Part shown: positions 26,101 to 34,752 of the stretch, piece by piece
Layout of the letters: the number at the start of each line of letters is the position of its first letter
How positions within the stretch are numbered: the first letter of the stretch is position 1
NCBI RefSeq assembly: GCF_964340395.1
Contig: NC_135565.1
Coordinates: 16,444,209-16,508,208 of the forward strand
DNA: 64,000 nucleotides
Reading direction: 5' to 3'
From: Glandiceps talaboti
Taxonomy: Eukaryota; Hemichordata; Enteropneusta; Spengelidae
The notes under the pieces: model-generated
Database searches by the model: none
What the model saw: only the letters and a program-made list of their open reading frames with translations
Told to the model about the DNA's origin: nothing
Position numbers and translations under genes: made by a program

Positions 26101-27075
26101 GCAATAATCAATAATCACACCGTTGGAAGTAGAGTTCTCATAATTAAACTCCGCTTGCAGTTGTCGTGTTCAACATGGATGTATCGCCCTAATAGATTAC
26201 AGGGTCTGAGTTATTTTGAAGTCTACCCTGCCCGGACAAAATTAGACACAGTTGTCAACCGTGTTTGCAAGTTGCAGGGGGAGTGGTTACTCGACCCATG
26301 TTCGATTCTAAATTGTCCAAGAACGGAGGGCCCGAGATGGAGGAACAACAGTGAGAATCGAGTGTCGTATGTCTGCAAGCAGTTCTAGTTAAGAACAGCA
26401 GTCGGACTTGAATACCTGAATGATATGTCATCAAGCTGGACTAGCCAATTTATACAATGTAGCACACGGTGCAATGCATGCAAAATACCCATACCCTTCC
26501 GGTTACGTTGTAATAATTGCTTCCCCATCGGAAATATACAATACTTGTACTAATAGACGTAGCGTCAACTACGCCACGATAGCCATGCTAATCGTAAACA
26601 AAAAGACTCCAGTTTAATGCCACAATTGTGTGAACGATGTGTATATTATGATGTACATACACAACTCATCAACACTAAACATGTTAGCGTGTGTTTTGTT
26701 GTCAACCCGCCGTATCTCACGAACGTGTAGTTCTGTGGCGTATTGACACAAGACATGTATATACCATTTTACTTACATTGTAGCAAATACATTCTAATAA
26801 AAACCTGTCCTAGTCAAAAATCGATACAAAGTATCAATAATCCGTCGATAAAACCGCAAAAGAGAATGAAAACATGGATATTCTGACTGACAACTTAGGG
26901 GAACCACTCAGCTGTACTAGTCCAGTAAACGTGACCTTCAATCCGATGGTTTCAAAATCGCTATAGTTTATCGTATCGTGGGATTTGAGTATCGTAAACT
27001 AATCTACGTGACTATTAATTGTACTACTTACTTGGAAAGGTGTTTGGTGATCTGTTTTTTCAGAAGACCCGCCAT
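506..27075 (-). CDS. BLTP3: BLTP3-like lipid transfer protein, copy L (3'-truncated by window edge)
   Basis: Gene-level entry for eleven exons: 27032-27075, 16861-17023, 10729-10767, 9409-9485, 8648-8756, 5890-6282, 3794-3956, 3112-3198, 1978-2580, 919-1031 and 506-604. Together they give 1890 nt, 630 codons, with no internal stop, and all phases agree. The protein begins MAGLLKKQITKHLSK, followed by the family motif NLSPDKINISTLKGEGEL, the chorein N-terminal domain (about residues 1-110), then IPWTK at 70-74 and VLTDSQLKA in exon 6. Proteins of this family form rod-like hydrophobic grooves that carry lipids between membranes; vertebrate members act on endosomes and lysosomes. These functions are family knowledge, not visible here. 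The start is supported by the match to vertebrate N-termini and by phase. The C-terminal half lies left of base 1. Copy L is more diverged from vertebrate sequence than copy R, but open throughout. Confidence 0.93.
919..1031 (-). CDS. BLTP3: Copy L exon 10
   Basis: The exon encodes PEPNMYCEVNPLRLDIDYIT, then VLWINQFANLMASGVQM. The vertebrate counterpart is PSPNLYSQLNALQFTVDERSILWLNQFL. Acceptor ttacag at 1032, donor gtagga at 918. Phase continues correctly from exon 9 (G+TT). Confidence 0.93.
1978..2580 (-). CDS. BLTP3: Copy L exon 9
   Basis: 200 full codons, from TDRSHW (after a split Asn) to YYFPEGLEFP. A Gln/Arg/Pro-rich low-complexity insert (about residues 410-500) separates HLLADFRQKVKAGRDQG from the conserved block ENCMILKVEDFAIFAVST, DEMSSLYVEATSYYFPEGLEFP. 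The latter matches vertebrate VVVRLADFNIYQVST and EMSAVYIEFTEYYYPDGKDFP. Acceptor tttcag at 2581, donor gtaaat at 1977. The copy R exon is 153 nt shorter, mainly in the insert. Confidence 0.94.
2960..3130 (-). repeat. 36-39-bp tandem array of in-frame exon 8 donors
   Basis: Exon-end/donor copies sit at 3112, 3073, 3034 and 2998, with a degenerate copy near 2962; spacings are 39, 39, 36 and 36 bp. Each reads TCATGTCTATA|gtaagtat or a close variant. The spacings are multiples of three and the reading frame continues through the array to a stop near 2960, giving a Tyr/Cys-rich repeat of the type YHVYSKYIQYCCS. Each intact donor would join exon 9 in frame. Confidence 0.9.
3112..3198 (-). CDS. BLTP3: Copy L exon 8 (proximal donor form)
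   Basis: The exon encodes TFKRRTEGGAMKINITNL, then SVDLYPYHVY, ending in phase 1. Acceptor ttccag at 3199, donor gtaagt at 3111. The vertebrate counterpart is NRRITGGAMQLSFTQLTIDYYPYH. Three further intact donors in the same frame lie at 3072, 3033 and 2997, so the exon could be longer. Confidence 0.92.
3794..3956 (-). CDS. BLTP3: Copy L exon 7
   Basis: 54 codons plus one base. A charged linker (SRKQESKAKDKNEETQ) leads into HYFDKYDIVESSYHMSMERL and DEQNRSVE, matching vertebrate NDFDVKETSHHLVISHLDLH. Acceptor ttccag at 3957, donor gtaaga at 3793. 24 nt shorter than the copy R exon, the difference being in the linker. Confidence 0.92.
5470..5560. mobile_element. Short foldback element, family B
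   Basis: CAAACCACAGCTGATATTTC at the left and AGAGGCTCTGGTTTACGAC at the right. Located in copy L intron 6. Confidence 0.65.
5890..6282 (-). CDS. BLTP3: Copy L exon 6
   Basis: 131 codons from MSQFSIRSTTPDWEY to NILSQ. Acceptor cttacag at 6283, donor gtaggt at 5889. Contains KIRFAVKKKLEDC and VLTDSQLKA; the latter block is identical in vertebrate BLTP3A/B and copy R. Copy R has tryptophan before VLTDSQLKA (LLWVLTDSQLKA) where copy L has LLLVLTDSQLKA. Phase 0 at both ends. Confidence 0.95.
6283..8647 (-). other. Copy L intron 5 with degenerate long-period tandem repeat
   Basis: Contains an (AAT)n-like run at 6377-6402, A-rich runs near 6452-6480 and a copy of the 75-bp repeat family at 6743-6790. 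About 7130-8500 is a diverged tandem array with units of roughly 200-230 bp, recognisable by recurring phrases such as ATATTTGGCACAA, CAACAAGATGTAT and GTAATTTACACA. No coding signal. Confidence 0.55.
8648..8756 (-). CDS. BLTP3: Copy L exon 5
   Basis: The exon encodes SGGKYSLSDRLIDGLYVSVN, then EIVLDFRSHAFHASIL, matching the vertebrate YGFAEKVVEGITVSVNSIV segment. Acceptor ccacag at 8757, donor gtgagt at 8647. The exon is 109 nt, the same as in copy R. Its acceptor region is duplicated upstream. Confidence 0.93.
8730..9050 (-). repeat. Degenerate 86-97-bp tandem array carrying the exon 5 acceptor
   Basis: The end of intron 4 and about 30 bp of exon 5 (TTCTGGAGGAAAGTAC-like) recur, with acceptor AG positions at 8757, 8852, 8938 and 9035. 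The units are more diverged than in the exon 2 array. The extra acceptors would shift the frame (95-nt offset for the nearest), so they look non-productive for this protein. Confidence 0.8.
9409..9485 (-). CDS. BLTP3: Copy L exon 4
   Basis: The exon encodes HLDRVEVEMRVVQEF and continues to PLH, ending with two bases of a split Ser codon. Acceptor ttacag at 9486; donor gtaagg at 9408-9407. It aligns with the LDKVIMEM segment of vertebrate BLTP3 and has the same 77-nt length as the copy R exon. Confidence 0.92.
10079..10419. mobile_element. Foldback MITE, family A, copy 1 (intron 3)
   Basis: The two ends are long inverted repeats of about 105 bp: one end reads AAGTGACCATATGGATGAGG and continues ATTTTTAATTTATAAAACAA; the other end is its near-exact reverse complement. 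Related elements lie at about 24474-24803 and 52014-52530. No ORF, so non-autonomous. Superfamily not determined; no clear target-site duplication was identified. Confidence 0.82.
10729..10767 (-). CDS. BLTP3: Copy L exon 3 (39 nt)
   Basis: Thirteen codons, IPWTKIKTTPAHI, between acceptor atacag (10768) and donor gtaagt (10728). The vertebrate counterpart is IPWTKLKTHP, and copy R has IPWTKLKTHPACL in an exon of identical length and phase. Confidence 0.92.
11141..11228. mobile_element. Short foldback element, family B
   Basis: CACAAACCAGAGCTGATATT at the left and AAAGAGGCTGTAATTTACAA at the right. Located in copy L intron 2. Confidence 0.6.
14284..14389. mobile_element. Short TIR element, family D, copy 1
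   Basis: Ends TAGTCCTGCTTG and its complement CAAGCAGGACTA form imperfect inverted repeats extending about 40 bp (GTAGACGG..., ...GAGTCCCGGATTACTCCG). A second copy is at 19170-19338 and a half copy is near 26345-26387. Non-coding MITE-like sequence. Confidence 0.72.
15351..15570 (-). other. Orphan ORF ending at a splice-donor-like site
   Basis: An ATG-initiated frame of 73 codons runs from 15570 to a CACAG|gtatgtg donor-like boundary at 15351. It reads MDTHVTKHQLCVNQVSIDID and later LEFDPGGDTPYYFVVYK. I recognise no family. It lies in copy L intron 2 and could be an unrelated nested or alternative first exon, or chance. No partner exon was found. Confidence 0.2.
16338..16490. repeat. (ACAG)n microsatellite
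   Basis: Tetranucleotide CAGA/GACA tract with interruptions (GGGCGGGCGGGC, ACGGACGG). It produces long spurious ORFs on both strands. Confidence 0.95.
16525..16918 (-). repeat. 77-bp tandem array carrying the exon 2 splice donor (five donors)
   Basis: Donor boundaries recur at 16861, 16784, 16707, 16630 and 16553, exactly 77 bp apart. Each unit holds about 52 bp of exon 2 end (encoding WIVLTKAKCNKVSFK or close variants) plus about 25 bp of intron start. Units differ by only a few bases, which implies recent amplification or homogenisation. Only the 16861 donor gives an open frame; reading on meets TGA two codons later. Confidence 0.93.
16861..17023 (-). CDS. BLTP3: Copy L exon 2 (chorein core)
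   Basis: The acceptor is tttacag at 17024. The exon completes the split K codon, then encodes FAKNLSPDKINISTLKGEGE and continues LHNLELNEEV, closely matching the vertebrate chorein segment. It ends NKVSFK at a gtaagc donor (16860). The last ~50 coding bases and this donor are copied four more times downstream (see the 77-bp array). Confidence 0.94.
17620..17705. repeat. (CT)n microsatellite
   Basis: About 85 bp of uninterrupted CT dinucleotides in copy L intron 1. Confidence 0.98.
18505..18545. repeat. Half copy of short foldback family B
   Basis: TCGTAAACCACAGCCTCTTTTACGGC corresponds to the reverse complement of the right end of family B elements found at 39453-39558 and elsewhere. The other end is not recognisable. 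Confidence 0.5.
19170..19395. mobile_element. TIR element, family D, copy 2, with duplicated right end
   Basis: Left end TAGCCTTGCTTGCAGATAGAG and right end CTCCGTCTGCAAGCAAGACTA (to 19338) are inverted repeats that extend inward through GGGACTCGATTCTGACAA. 19339-19395 repeats the right end again in direct orientation, and 19220-19285 holds a further diverged copy, so the right arm has been tandemly multiplied. Confidence 0.75.
20130..20177. repeat. (GTT)n microsatellite
   Basis: About 16 uninterrupted GTT triplets. Confidence 0.97.
21141..21980 (+). pseudogene. LINE (non-LTR retrotransposon) 3'-end fragment, interrupted
   Basis: A plus-strand frame encodes a Cys/His motif (FCKYCP, VEDEYHF, HCPQYENERE) followed by a helix-like tail ending LPFAKFLLDISRK. 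This C-terminal pattern is common in LINE reverse transcriptase proteins; that assignment is from memory of the pattern. The frame is broken at 21412 by a 540-bp inverted-repeat element. Removing that element and one copy of its six-base duplication would return the frame to a stop at 21978-21980. Upstream reverse transcriptase domains are absent, so this is a 5'-truncated relic. An AATAAA lies about 75 bp beyond the stop. Confidence 0.65.
21413..21952. mobile_element. 540-bp non-autonomous inverted-repeat element with repeated termini
   Basis: The left end starts GGGTATCCAGTCAAAACGTC and the right end, on the other strand, GGGTTACCAGTCATAACGTC. Both arms are built of 4-5 short units of the type GGTCAAAACGTCCCCG. 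The element is flanked by TCGAAA (21407-21412 and 21953-21958), which reads as a 6-bp target-site duplication. No ORF. It sits inside the LINE relic, so it inserted later. Confidence 0.87.
23674..23855. mobile_element. 182-bp TIR element
   Basis: Left arm AGCCTACCTGTAGACTCGAA continues GGACTAACGATACTACACTATTTG; the right arm is its imperfect reverse complement (CAAATAGTGTAATAGCG...CTACAGGTAGACT). The arms are about 45 bp. Non-coding. TSD not certain, possibly TA. Confidence 0.75.
23908..24121. repeat. (ATGT)n with (GT)n and (ATCC)n microsatellites
   Basis: Compound tetranucleotide tract, ATGT repeats with GTGT interruptions up to about 24080, then ATCC repeats at 24092-24121. Confidence 0.95.
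24474..24803. mobile_element. Foldback MITE, family A, copy 2
   Basis: The two arms share GGGTATTTATTTTGGA, CTACTTGAAAAAA and CAATGTGAAA motifs in inverted orientation, as in the copy at 10079-10419. Arms are more diverged than in copy 1. Non-coding. Confidence 0.75.
26345..26387. repeat. Half copy of TIR family D
   Basis: GAGAATCGAGTGTCGTATGT CTGCAAGCAG resembles the right end of the 14284 and 19170 elements. The other end is not found. Confidence 0.4.
27032..27075 (-). CDS. BLTP3: Copy L exon 1 (start codon, chorein N-terminus)
   Basis: ATG at 27075-27073 opens MAGLLKKQITKHLS plus two bases. The donor reads CCAA|gtaagt at 27031-27030. The vertebrate family starts MAGIIKKQILKHLSR, so both start and frame are well supported. 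The amphipathic N-terminal helix is the beginning of the chorein domain. The 5' UTR upstream was not delimited, and no TATA box is obvious. Confidence 0.92.
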
Positions 27076-27903
27076 TTTACCAAGGTATAGAAGACACGAC
27101 GGAAGATATCAGTATCAGCTGTACGGTTTCATGATTCTTTCTGGTACTGGTGTCACTGGACCCTCTAACTTGCCAAGAAAAATCAAACCCGCCTTAATAT
27201 TCTATTCACGCTCAAAATGACGCAATTTTTCGTGCAAGTTTATATAAATACAGCCAATTTTTACGAGAATCAATTTATTACAGTGTTCTTGAAACATTTG
27301 CTCTAAAATCAAACTAAGTTTAGAACTAAAGCGAAAACATTTGAGATTTGTTTGTTTTGGGCGATGTTCGTACCACGACATACTCATCACATTTAGCCAA
27401 CACCCCATTGTATATTGACAGTGTCATGGTACTGCATCATCATTTTGGCTAAATATTAAACATTTCAATCGATTGAAGACACTTTGATAAAACTAAACCA
27501 TTTCTGGATTGCCTAGTAGTAGCATATAAGCTTATGAACTTGTCCCGGATATACAAAGGTGTTTTTGTCTGAATACGGCTCCAGCGATTTCTTTGTATGG
27601 GGAGCACTGATGCCCGCACTCCCGGAATAACAAAATCTAAAACAAACCAAAATAAACTAAGGAAACAGATGAAAAGAAAAGAAATCAAGCCGTAAACATA
27701 TTCACGAAGTCTTACATCAGATTTTGATCAGATTGGTCTTGTATGGAAAACGTTGTTTTGTTTTGTTTTGTTTTGTTTTGTTTTCGGTTTTTTGGGTGTT
27801 TTTTCCGGATGTCTAGTGAATATTTACACAGACTTGACACAGTTTTATCAGTATTTGTTATCGGAGTAGAGTAAATCTGAATAAACAGAGGAGACGGAAC
27901 GTA

Positions 27904-28301
27904 GGCCTAAAAAAATTGTGTGGTTCCGATTACACTTAATTTTAGAATATGTGAGGTCGATAGGTTTTTATTTTAAATTATTTCTTTTACATATATTTTT
28001 TTCATATGTGAGTGTCTAGTTCAGGTTGTTAGGGTTTCTCTTGTTTTCCATATATTCTCAGTGTTATTGGTTACTTCTCAGATGTAGTGGATGTGGAAAC
28101 TGACATCAACTTAAAAAGATAATATAAAACTGTTCTTCCAATCTGTAATGGCTGTACTTCTTGCAATATTTTTTTCTCTCGAATACGTAAAACCGTTAGG
28201 GGTTGGCGTGAAAAACTAGGTGGGGTCGGGTAACCGGAATCAATTTGATTTAATTTATTTACTTTGAGCAATTTCTGAATCAAACAACTTTTTATTAGGC
28301 C
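27904..28301. mobile_element. TIR element, family F, copy 1
   Basis: Starts GGCCTAAAAAAATTGTGTGG and ends with a diverged inverted match finishing ATTAGGCC. Related to 61442-61829, sharing TTCCGATTAC, AACTAGGTGGGGTC and TCTCGAATACGTAAAA. The middle (about 28088-28154) is in the opposite orientation relative to copy 2. Flanks are GTA and TTA, so the 3-bp duplication seen in copy 2 is not intact here. Confidence 0.78.
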
Positions 28302-29627
28302 TTATCATCATGTCATACTATTAAAGTGTCAAACTTCCTCTATAGATCATTGAAGTCAATAAGCTCACCCACCATAATTTCGTCATTTATTGGGGATGTA
28401 CAATTCAATAGTTAGTCACATTAATGATGTCAAGACCTTCCAAATTGCCGCTAAGTTTACCTTTCCACGAGTAACTATTAGTAAAAGTAGGCTTGTTTCA
28501 ATTTAGGGGGGGGGGCGGTTGAGGACAATTTATGAATTTTCCAAGACTTTCTCTAGCTTTTCTTGTTGGGTCAAATCATCTCTACGAATCAAGGCGGGCA
28601 CACTGATTCAAATATTATAAAATTATGACACACATAATTTTGTCATTGTAGTTAGGGGCACAAAACAGATTTCATATGCATTAAGAAAATCGTTTTTGAC
28701 GGACTAAATGATTCACCCCCTCCCAAAAAATAAATAGATAAAATAAAACAATAAAAAACTATTAAATCAAAGAATTACGTTTTTCATCTTACATTGAACT
28801 ATTGATCTAACCGCTTATACTGTTGCGTCTTAAATTTACTTAGATTCATCCAGAGTACTTATAAGCGCTAAGCTTCACCTTGAATTTTAAGTTGAAACCA
28901 AAAACATATACTACATGCAAATAGTTATCTGGTAATTAATAACTACCCAATGCACACATACGTCAATGTTGACCCACAAAGCTATGAGACGTGGTGTTTT
29001 TTTTCTTTCGTAAACATTGATAATTGGCGATGACATGGCCCCTCCTTAGGCGATCTCAGAACCGTTATCTCATTGTCTGTACGGTTGAACCGATCGTCAT
29101 CGCCGAACCAGCTGATAAGGGTTATCACACTGAATGAGACATATCAGAAACATACAAATAAAAAAAAGTTTCAAGATCTAAAAAAATTAGGTCACAAATA
29201 CAAAAGGGAAGTTTTTGTTTACATGTAAAATGATGAATCAATATTTGAACAGAAAATATGATTAATATTTATACAATATCCTAGTCAAGCCTATTAGCTT
29301 ACGTCACTGCACCTTTCAATTATTAATTTTATATTTGAAGGACAAGGTCGAAATGATAAGGTCGTAAAACACCAGTCCTCGTCGTAAAACCACCAGGCCC
29401 CTTTGCGACATCGCGTAAAATGTACCCGTTGCCCCAGCCGTTGAAAAATGATGCTCTGACTAGCGAGAATGTTAAAGTTTTGTAGAAAGACACGTTGATT
29501 CTAGCATCAATTTGTAATAGTTTGTCGTGCTCATACAGAAATTTTAAGCAAAAAAGTGGATTTATCCAGGATGTAAAATAGCCCCTCAATGTTATGCAAG
29601 TATTGAAATACTCGGGTGTGTGTATGT

Positions 29628-29733
<106 letters not shown>

Positions 29734-30173
29734 AGGGGGGGGTATTAAAGTAGGCCGTAAACGTAACGACTTCATCCTCAACTTCCCAATATCTAAAACT
29801 AAACTGTTTAACGTCTATGTATCCCTGCCTTACTGTGATCATAGACCCTCCATGAATAGTACTAGTGAGCTGATTCTCAAACAGGGTAATCTGATAAGAA
29901 GCCTCTTCATGTAAACAAAACCATTCGCCCACAGTTACAAACATCGTGACGTACGTATTGTCTTATCTTAGCTATGACAGAGATAACCAGGACAGTGTAT
30001 CATCTTTCTAACACTTTCCCCGACTGTGTACTTAGGTGGTTGTGTATACAGCTAACTAGATAGTCCTGACTCAGTGATAACCAAGACGCCTCATTTCGTC
30101 ATCTTTCTAACGCTTTATACCCGGCACGCAGTGTCTAGATATTCCAGACTGTAAATACAGCATTGCTAGATAA

Positions 30174-31130
30174 GGGGAGAACCATTTGATTTCTGGGGGG
30201 GGGGGGGTTTATGGAGGATTTTGAGAAAAAAAAATTGTTTCCAGGTGAACCAGAAAAAAAAAAATTTGATCCTGTAATGGCTTGAGAAAAAAAAAATTGT
30301 CATAACAGACAGAAGTGAAAAAAAAATTTGTCACAATGCACCAGAAATGAGCAAATTTGGAAACCTTATTCTCATGTATTCTTTGGCGGCGCGCCGCCTA
30401 TGTTTTTAATACAAGTATAAATTCCTGTTTTTTTCCAGCACTTATCATTAAAGCATGCACTATATAGCTCTGCTTTCAACCCAAGTGCATACAAAGTTTT
30501 CCTGTCCTTTTCTGACCCAAGAAAACATTTCAGGATTTTTGTTGCAATATCTCAATGCCACAGTCAATATCTGAAGGGGACTATTTGGTTTCTGTAAATT
30601 AAGACAATTTAAAAAACAAGACAGGAGTCAATAAACTAGTGTTAAAATCAATATATTTTTCTTTCAATATAAATCTCTTATAAAGATATATTCTCCTGGT
30701 TCCTGGTACTACTATGATGGCTTAAAGGAAAGCAATTCACAGGGGTCAGGAGTACAGCACTCCCCAGATCAGTCAGCTCCTCAGGGATATTTTACCAGTC
30801 ATCTTTTGTACATACAAATTTAAGTAGCAGAAGTATGTTTGGTAGACAGACGTCTTTCATACTAACTGCTTATTCTTCTACTTGCACAGAACAAGATATT
30901 TAGAGGTACAGTTGTGAACCACTGTGACATGGTATAGGTATGAACAACGCATTACAAACGTAATGACTAATTAAAAAAAAATTTGCACTGCTACTCCATT
31001 TGAAAAAAAAAATTGATGCAGGACTGACAGTAGAAAAAAAATTGCTGTCACTCTGACTGGAAAAAAAATTTGCTCCCATACCTACTTCCTCCATACTTCT
31101 TCCCCCCTCAGAAATCAAATGGTTCTCCCC
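30174..31130. mobile_element. 957-bp non-autonomous TIR element with TAA target duplication
   Basis: Left end GGGGAGAACCATTTGATTTC TGGGG and right end, inverted, GGGGAGAACCATTTGATTTC TGAGGGG are nearly identical. TAA flanks both ends (30171-30173, 31131-31133). A TWA-type 3-bp duplication is typical of the PIF/Harbinger superfamily, an inference. Inside each end are four A-rich modules of the form GAAAAAAAAATTTG, all with the A-tract on the plus strand. No transposase ORF. Confidence 0.9.
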
Positions 31131-31921
31131 TAAGGTGAAGTAATAACAGGGTCGAGTGTACAGAAGGAGGTGTATTTGTATATTTGTGTTATAACGGACT
31201 CCAAGTATAATCTAAAGATAATAAACAGGAATACAATGGCTGTAATGGAAAAAAGGAAAGTGATATAAAATAACAAGACCAAACTGAGGAGTAAACTACA
31301 TACTTAATTATATCACTTGCTATTTGCAGAGCTCAAACGGGGTATTCGGGCATAACATACAAACAATGACTTGGTTTCTATGGTTTTATATACTTATACT
31401 AAAATGTCGAATGTCGAGGAAACCCAAATAATGCCATCAACTGTACATATGCTAACGACCAGAAGACAGTTTTAAATGCATGCATGCATACATACATTAC
31501 ACCATCAGCAACTGTAATAACATTTTAGTACACGCTAAGAATTCTTGTGTCAAGGCAAGACGCGTAGGTCCATCCATATTTTTACATGCAAAACCTTGGG
31601 TAGACCTCTGAAAGGATTATTGGAATGTCTTCCCTCATTTTCATTAAAGGATCAACCTACTTCATGTATCTGTATATACTTAAATGTTTTGATCCCTGCT
31701 TAGCTTTCTAGTTACTCGTACTAACCTTTACACAGGAATCATTACTTTTTAGCGTACACACTGTCACTTGTACATTCAAACCATCATAGTACTCTAGATA
31801 AGTTGCATTAGAACTTCCCTGAACTTTCGAACAACAAAACACATAATTATGAATATTATATATCATGAAAATCAATCAATCAAAAATATAAAGCATTAAT
31901 ATACTACTAGTGGATATAATC

Positions 31922-31945
31922 ACTCTATCTCTCTCTCCTCCTTCC

Positions 31946-31988
<43 letters not shown>

Positions 31989-31993
31989 TCTCT
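31922..31993. repeat. (CT)n microsatellite
   Basis: Interrupted CT/CCT tract of about 70 bp. Confidence 0.95.
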
Positions 31994-32539
31994 TCAGCCA
32001 GTCCATTCATCAGTATCTTGATTCTCGTACAACAACTCCACGAGTTTCTTATTTGATAACTTTGTTTTATTTTCTAATCTCTCATGTCATTCATTGATGA
32101 ACATCAAATTCTTCAAAACATAATTCAATTATTTCACAATGTCAGCACCAACACATTACAAATGAGACACCTGCATTTCATAGAGAAAAAGCTGACTGAA
32201 CCGCCGTAGCATTCATGATACTAGCGGTCTATAGCGCCCCCTACGACGATATCAATATTCTTTTGTTTTCGTGAGCGCTACCAGCAGAAAACGTTTTACT
32301 TGCTGTTTGCTACCGACCCTATGCTCATGTTTTTTTGCACACATTTCTATACAATTGCTTTGAAAGAAGAAAATAACAAATCTAACTTGTTAATTAAATG
32401 AATCTATCTCTCATATTATTATTTGCTAAGAGTACTTAAGTAGGTAAATCAACCAGAGTTTCCTAAGTATTGAACTCGAGTTCCCCATCAGCATGACCAC
32501 TGTATATTGTTCAGGGCAATATGTAGTTCACATGTAGTT

Positions 32540-32835
32540 CCCTAGGTATTTAGGGCTCCTCACCAGGGTTTTACTTATTGCAATTATATGCAGTAAGTAG
32601 GTGAAATCAGTTTCGCAAGTATATTACATGGGTTCCCATAACAGTGTTTTTGTTAGGGGTAGTAAGTAGGCGAAATCTACCTGAGTCCCCCAAGTTTATT
32701 ACATGGGTTACACACCAGTGTTTTTGTTAGGGGTGGTAAGTAGGTGAAATCTACCTGAGTTCCCCCAAGTTTATTACATGGGTTCCACACCAGTGTGTTT
32801 GTTAGGGGTGGTAAGTAGGTGAAATCTACCCAAAT
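32540..32835. repeat. 74-75-bp tandem repeat, family C
   Basis: GTTAGGGGTGGTAAGTAGGT recurs at 32652, 32726 and 32801, with a diverged unit before. The minus strand reads VDFTYLPPLTKTL in successive units. Single related copies lie at 6743-6790 and 9920-9962 inside copy L introns, so the family is dispersed. I do not think it is protein-coding. Confidence 0.8.
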
Positions 32836-33228
32836 TCCAAAATGATAAAGTAAGGACTCTAGTGTAAGCTTTATGAGATTTTCCTCCTCAGGTTCTGTCT
32901 TCTTGTTCTCAAACTCTAGCAAACATCACTGACAGCCCCTGACAAGTAACATTAAATCAAACTTTTGACATAACACAATTTTATGATAATAATTAAGAAC
33001 AGAAATCATAACTCTTGTATAAAAAAAAAGGTGAAATAATCTGAATACATAAAAAAATATTGCAGTCTTTAGCATTGAAATAAAATATGTACAGATCAAG
33101 AGTGTAATTATACACAAAATGCCTCAAAGAAACATGAATGCTTGGCAATCTCAAATATTCTGAAAAATTAACAACTTAATAATGCCTTCCATACTACTTA
33201 CAAAGGTTATTCCATGGAGGTAGAACAA

Positions 33229-33229
33229 C

Positions 33230-33324
<95 letters not shown>

Positions 33325-33393
33325 CGATGATGATGATGATGATGAAGAGACGACGTTGACGATGATGGTGATGATGATGATGATGATGATGAC
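33229..33393. repeat. (GAT)n microsatellite
   Basis: About 165 bp of GAT triplets with one GAAGAGACGACGTT interruption. Confidence 0.98.
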
Positions 33394-34079
33394 TAATGAT
33401 GATTTAGTCTAGAGGCTATAGATGGCTTTGAATCTCTTCTCACTGGGGTGTAGGGAGATGTTGAGATTCAGAAGCACACAGACAGTTTCTAGACTAGAGA
33501 TGCTATCACCATGGTTATTCTAACAGAGGGGTAGAGGATGCTTCATGGTAAATATTTCACAACTATGTGAACAGTGGAAAACTGGGATTCCTGTTACAAA
33601 GTTTTCACGCTATATTTTCTCTATACTAATTTATGCAGATCACACAATTCTTCAATGTGTATCAATTGAGTTGCTAACAAGTGATAAAAGGTATACACAA
33701 TATTGTCAATAACAAACCTTCAGTTCAACTTTCTATTAGAAATAGCTAGCATAGCATTATTCACAGAGTCACAAGATATATGCATCCAAACCTCTCGAAT
33801 AGTTGTACATTCCCAACTCTATGTTAATTGCTTTGTCATTCACTGTGAACACACAATTGATGCACCAATGTAGTAGTGGTGAAATACAGTATATGTGTAT
33901 TAATTTCTTTCCCCTATTCAGAATTATAACCTTAATAATACACTCACATTGAATCTAATGACCATATCAACTTAAATAAACATTTTCTCTGAATGTACTT
34001 TCAATCTCTGTTTAATACATAAATGTATATACTAAAAACATTCATTTACAAACTGTTCAACAAATTCTTATGGCTTTTT

Positions 34080-34125
34080 CATTCATACATACATACATAC
34101 ATACATACATACATACATACATACA

Positions 34126-34157
<32 letters not shown>

Positions 34158-34201
34158 CATACACACATACATACATACATATACATACATATATACATAC
34201 A

Positions 34202-34233
<32 letters not shown>

Positions 34234-34362
34234 CATACATACATACGTATATACATACATACATACATACATACATACATACATACATACATACATACAT
34301 ACGTATGTACGTACGTACGTACGTACGTACGTACGTACATACATACGTACGTACGTACATAC
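34080..34362. repeat. (CATA)n and (ACGT)n microsatellite
   Basis: Compound tract: CATA repeats from 34080, switching to GTAC/ACGT repeats at about 34300-34350. It creates long spurious ORFs in several frames. Confidence 0.97.
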
Positions 34363-34752
34363 ACAGTTACACACATCAACATGCATACAGGAACACACAA
34401 ACACATACACATACAAGGCATATACAGATATACACAGCACATTGCAATATATTGCCCCAATTTCCAACAATCAAAGATTGATTTTGGTAAATGCAAAATT
34501 GTCTAAATATACAAACAACCCATTTATAGACAAAACTTGATATTTTACACCATTAAGTCATAAATTAGTAGAAAATCTGAAAACATGTCACAGCATTTGT
34601 AAAGTTCCAAAAATATTACAGCAGAAAAAAATTACAAAAAAGATGAAAAAAATCACACAAATGATTGTAAATATAAACCAACATTCCAATAAATCACTAT
34701 CAAACTAGAAATAATTTGTATATTGTATTGTTGGACTTGAAGGGAGACTGAT

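Larger units (their letters stand above)
17024..27031 (-). other. Copy L intron 1 (10 kb)
   Basis: Contains (CT)n at 17620-17705, (GTT)n at 20130-20177, a G13 run near 20835, a LINE fragment split by an inverted-repeat element (21141-21980), a TIR element at 23674-23855, (ATGT)n/(ATCC)n at 23908-24121, a family A foldback at 24474-24803 and a C16 run near 25207. No nested gene recognised; small plus-strand ORFs at 18.0-18.2 and 26.08-26.39 kb have no recognisable similarity. Confidence 0.6.

Noticed and set aside
26077-26388. 103-codon plus-strand ORF in copy L intron 1
   Set aside because: No recognisable domain or splice context; it overlaps a partial family D repeat at its end.
32677-32922. 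Minus ORF repeating VDFTYLPPLT
   Set aside because: Translation of the dispersed 75-bp family C repeat; other copies are in introns in unrelated frames.
34023-34540. Long overlapping ORFs (150 codons) on both strands
   Set aside because: Translations are only THI/YVC-type repeats of the CATA/ACGT microsatellite.
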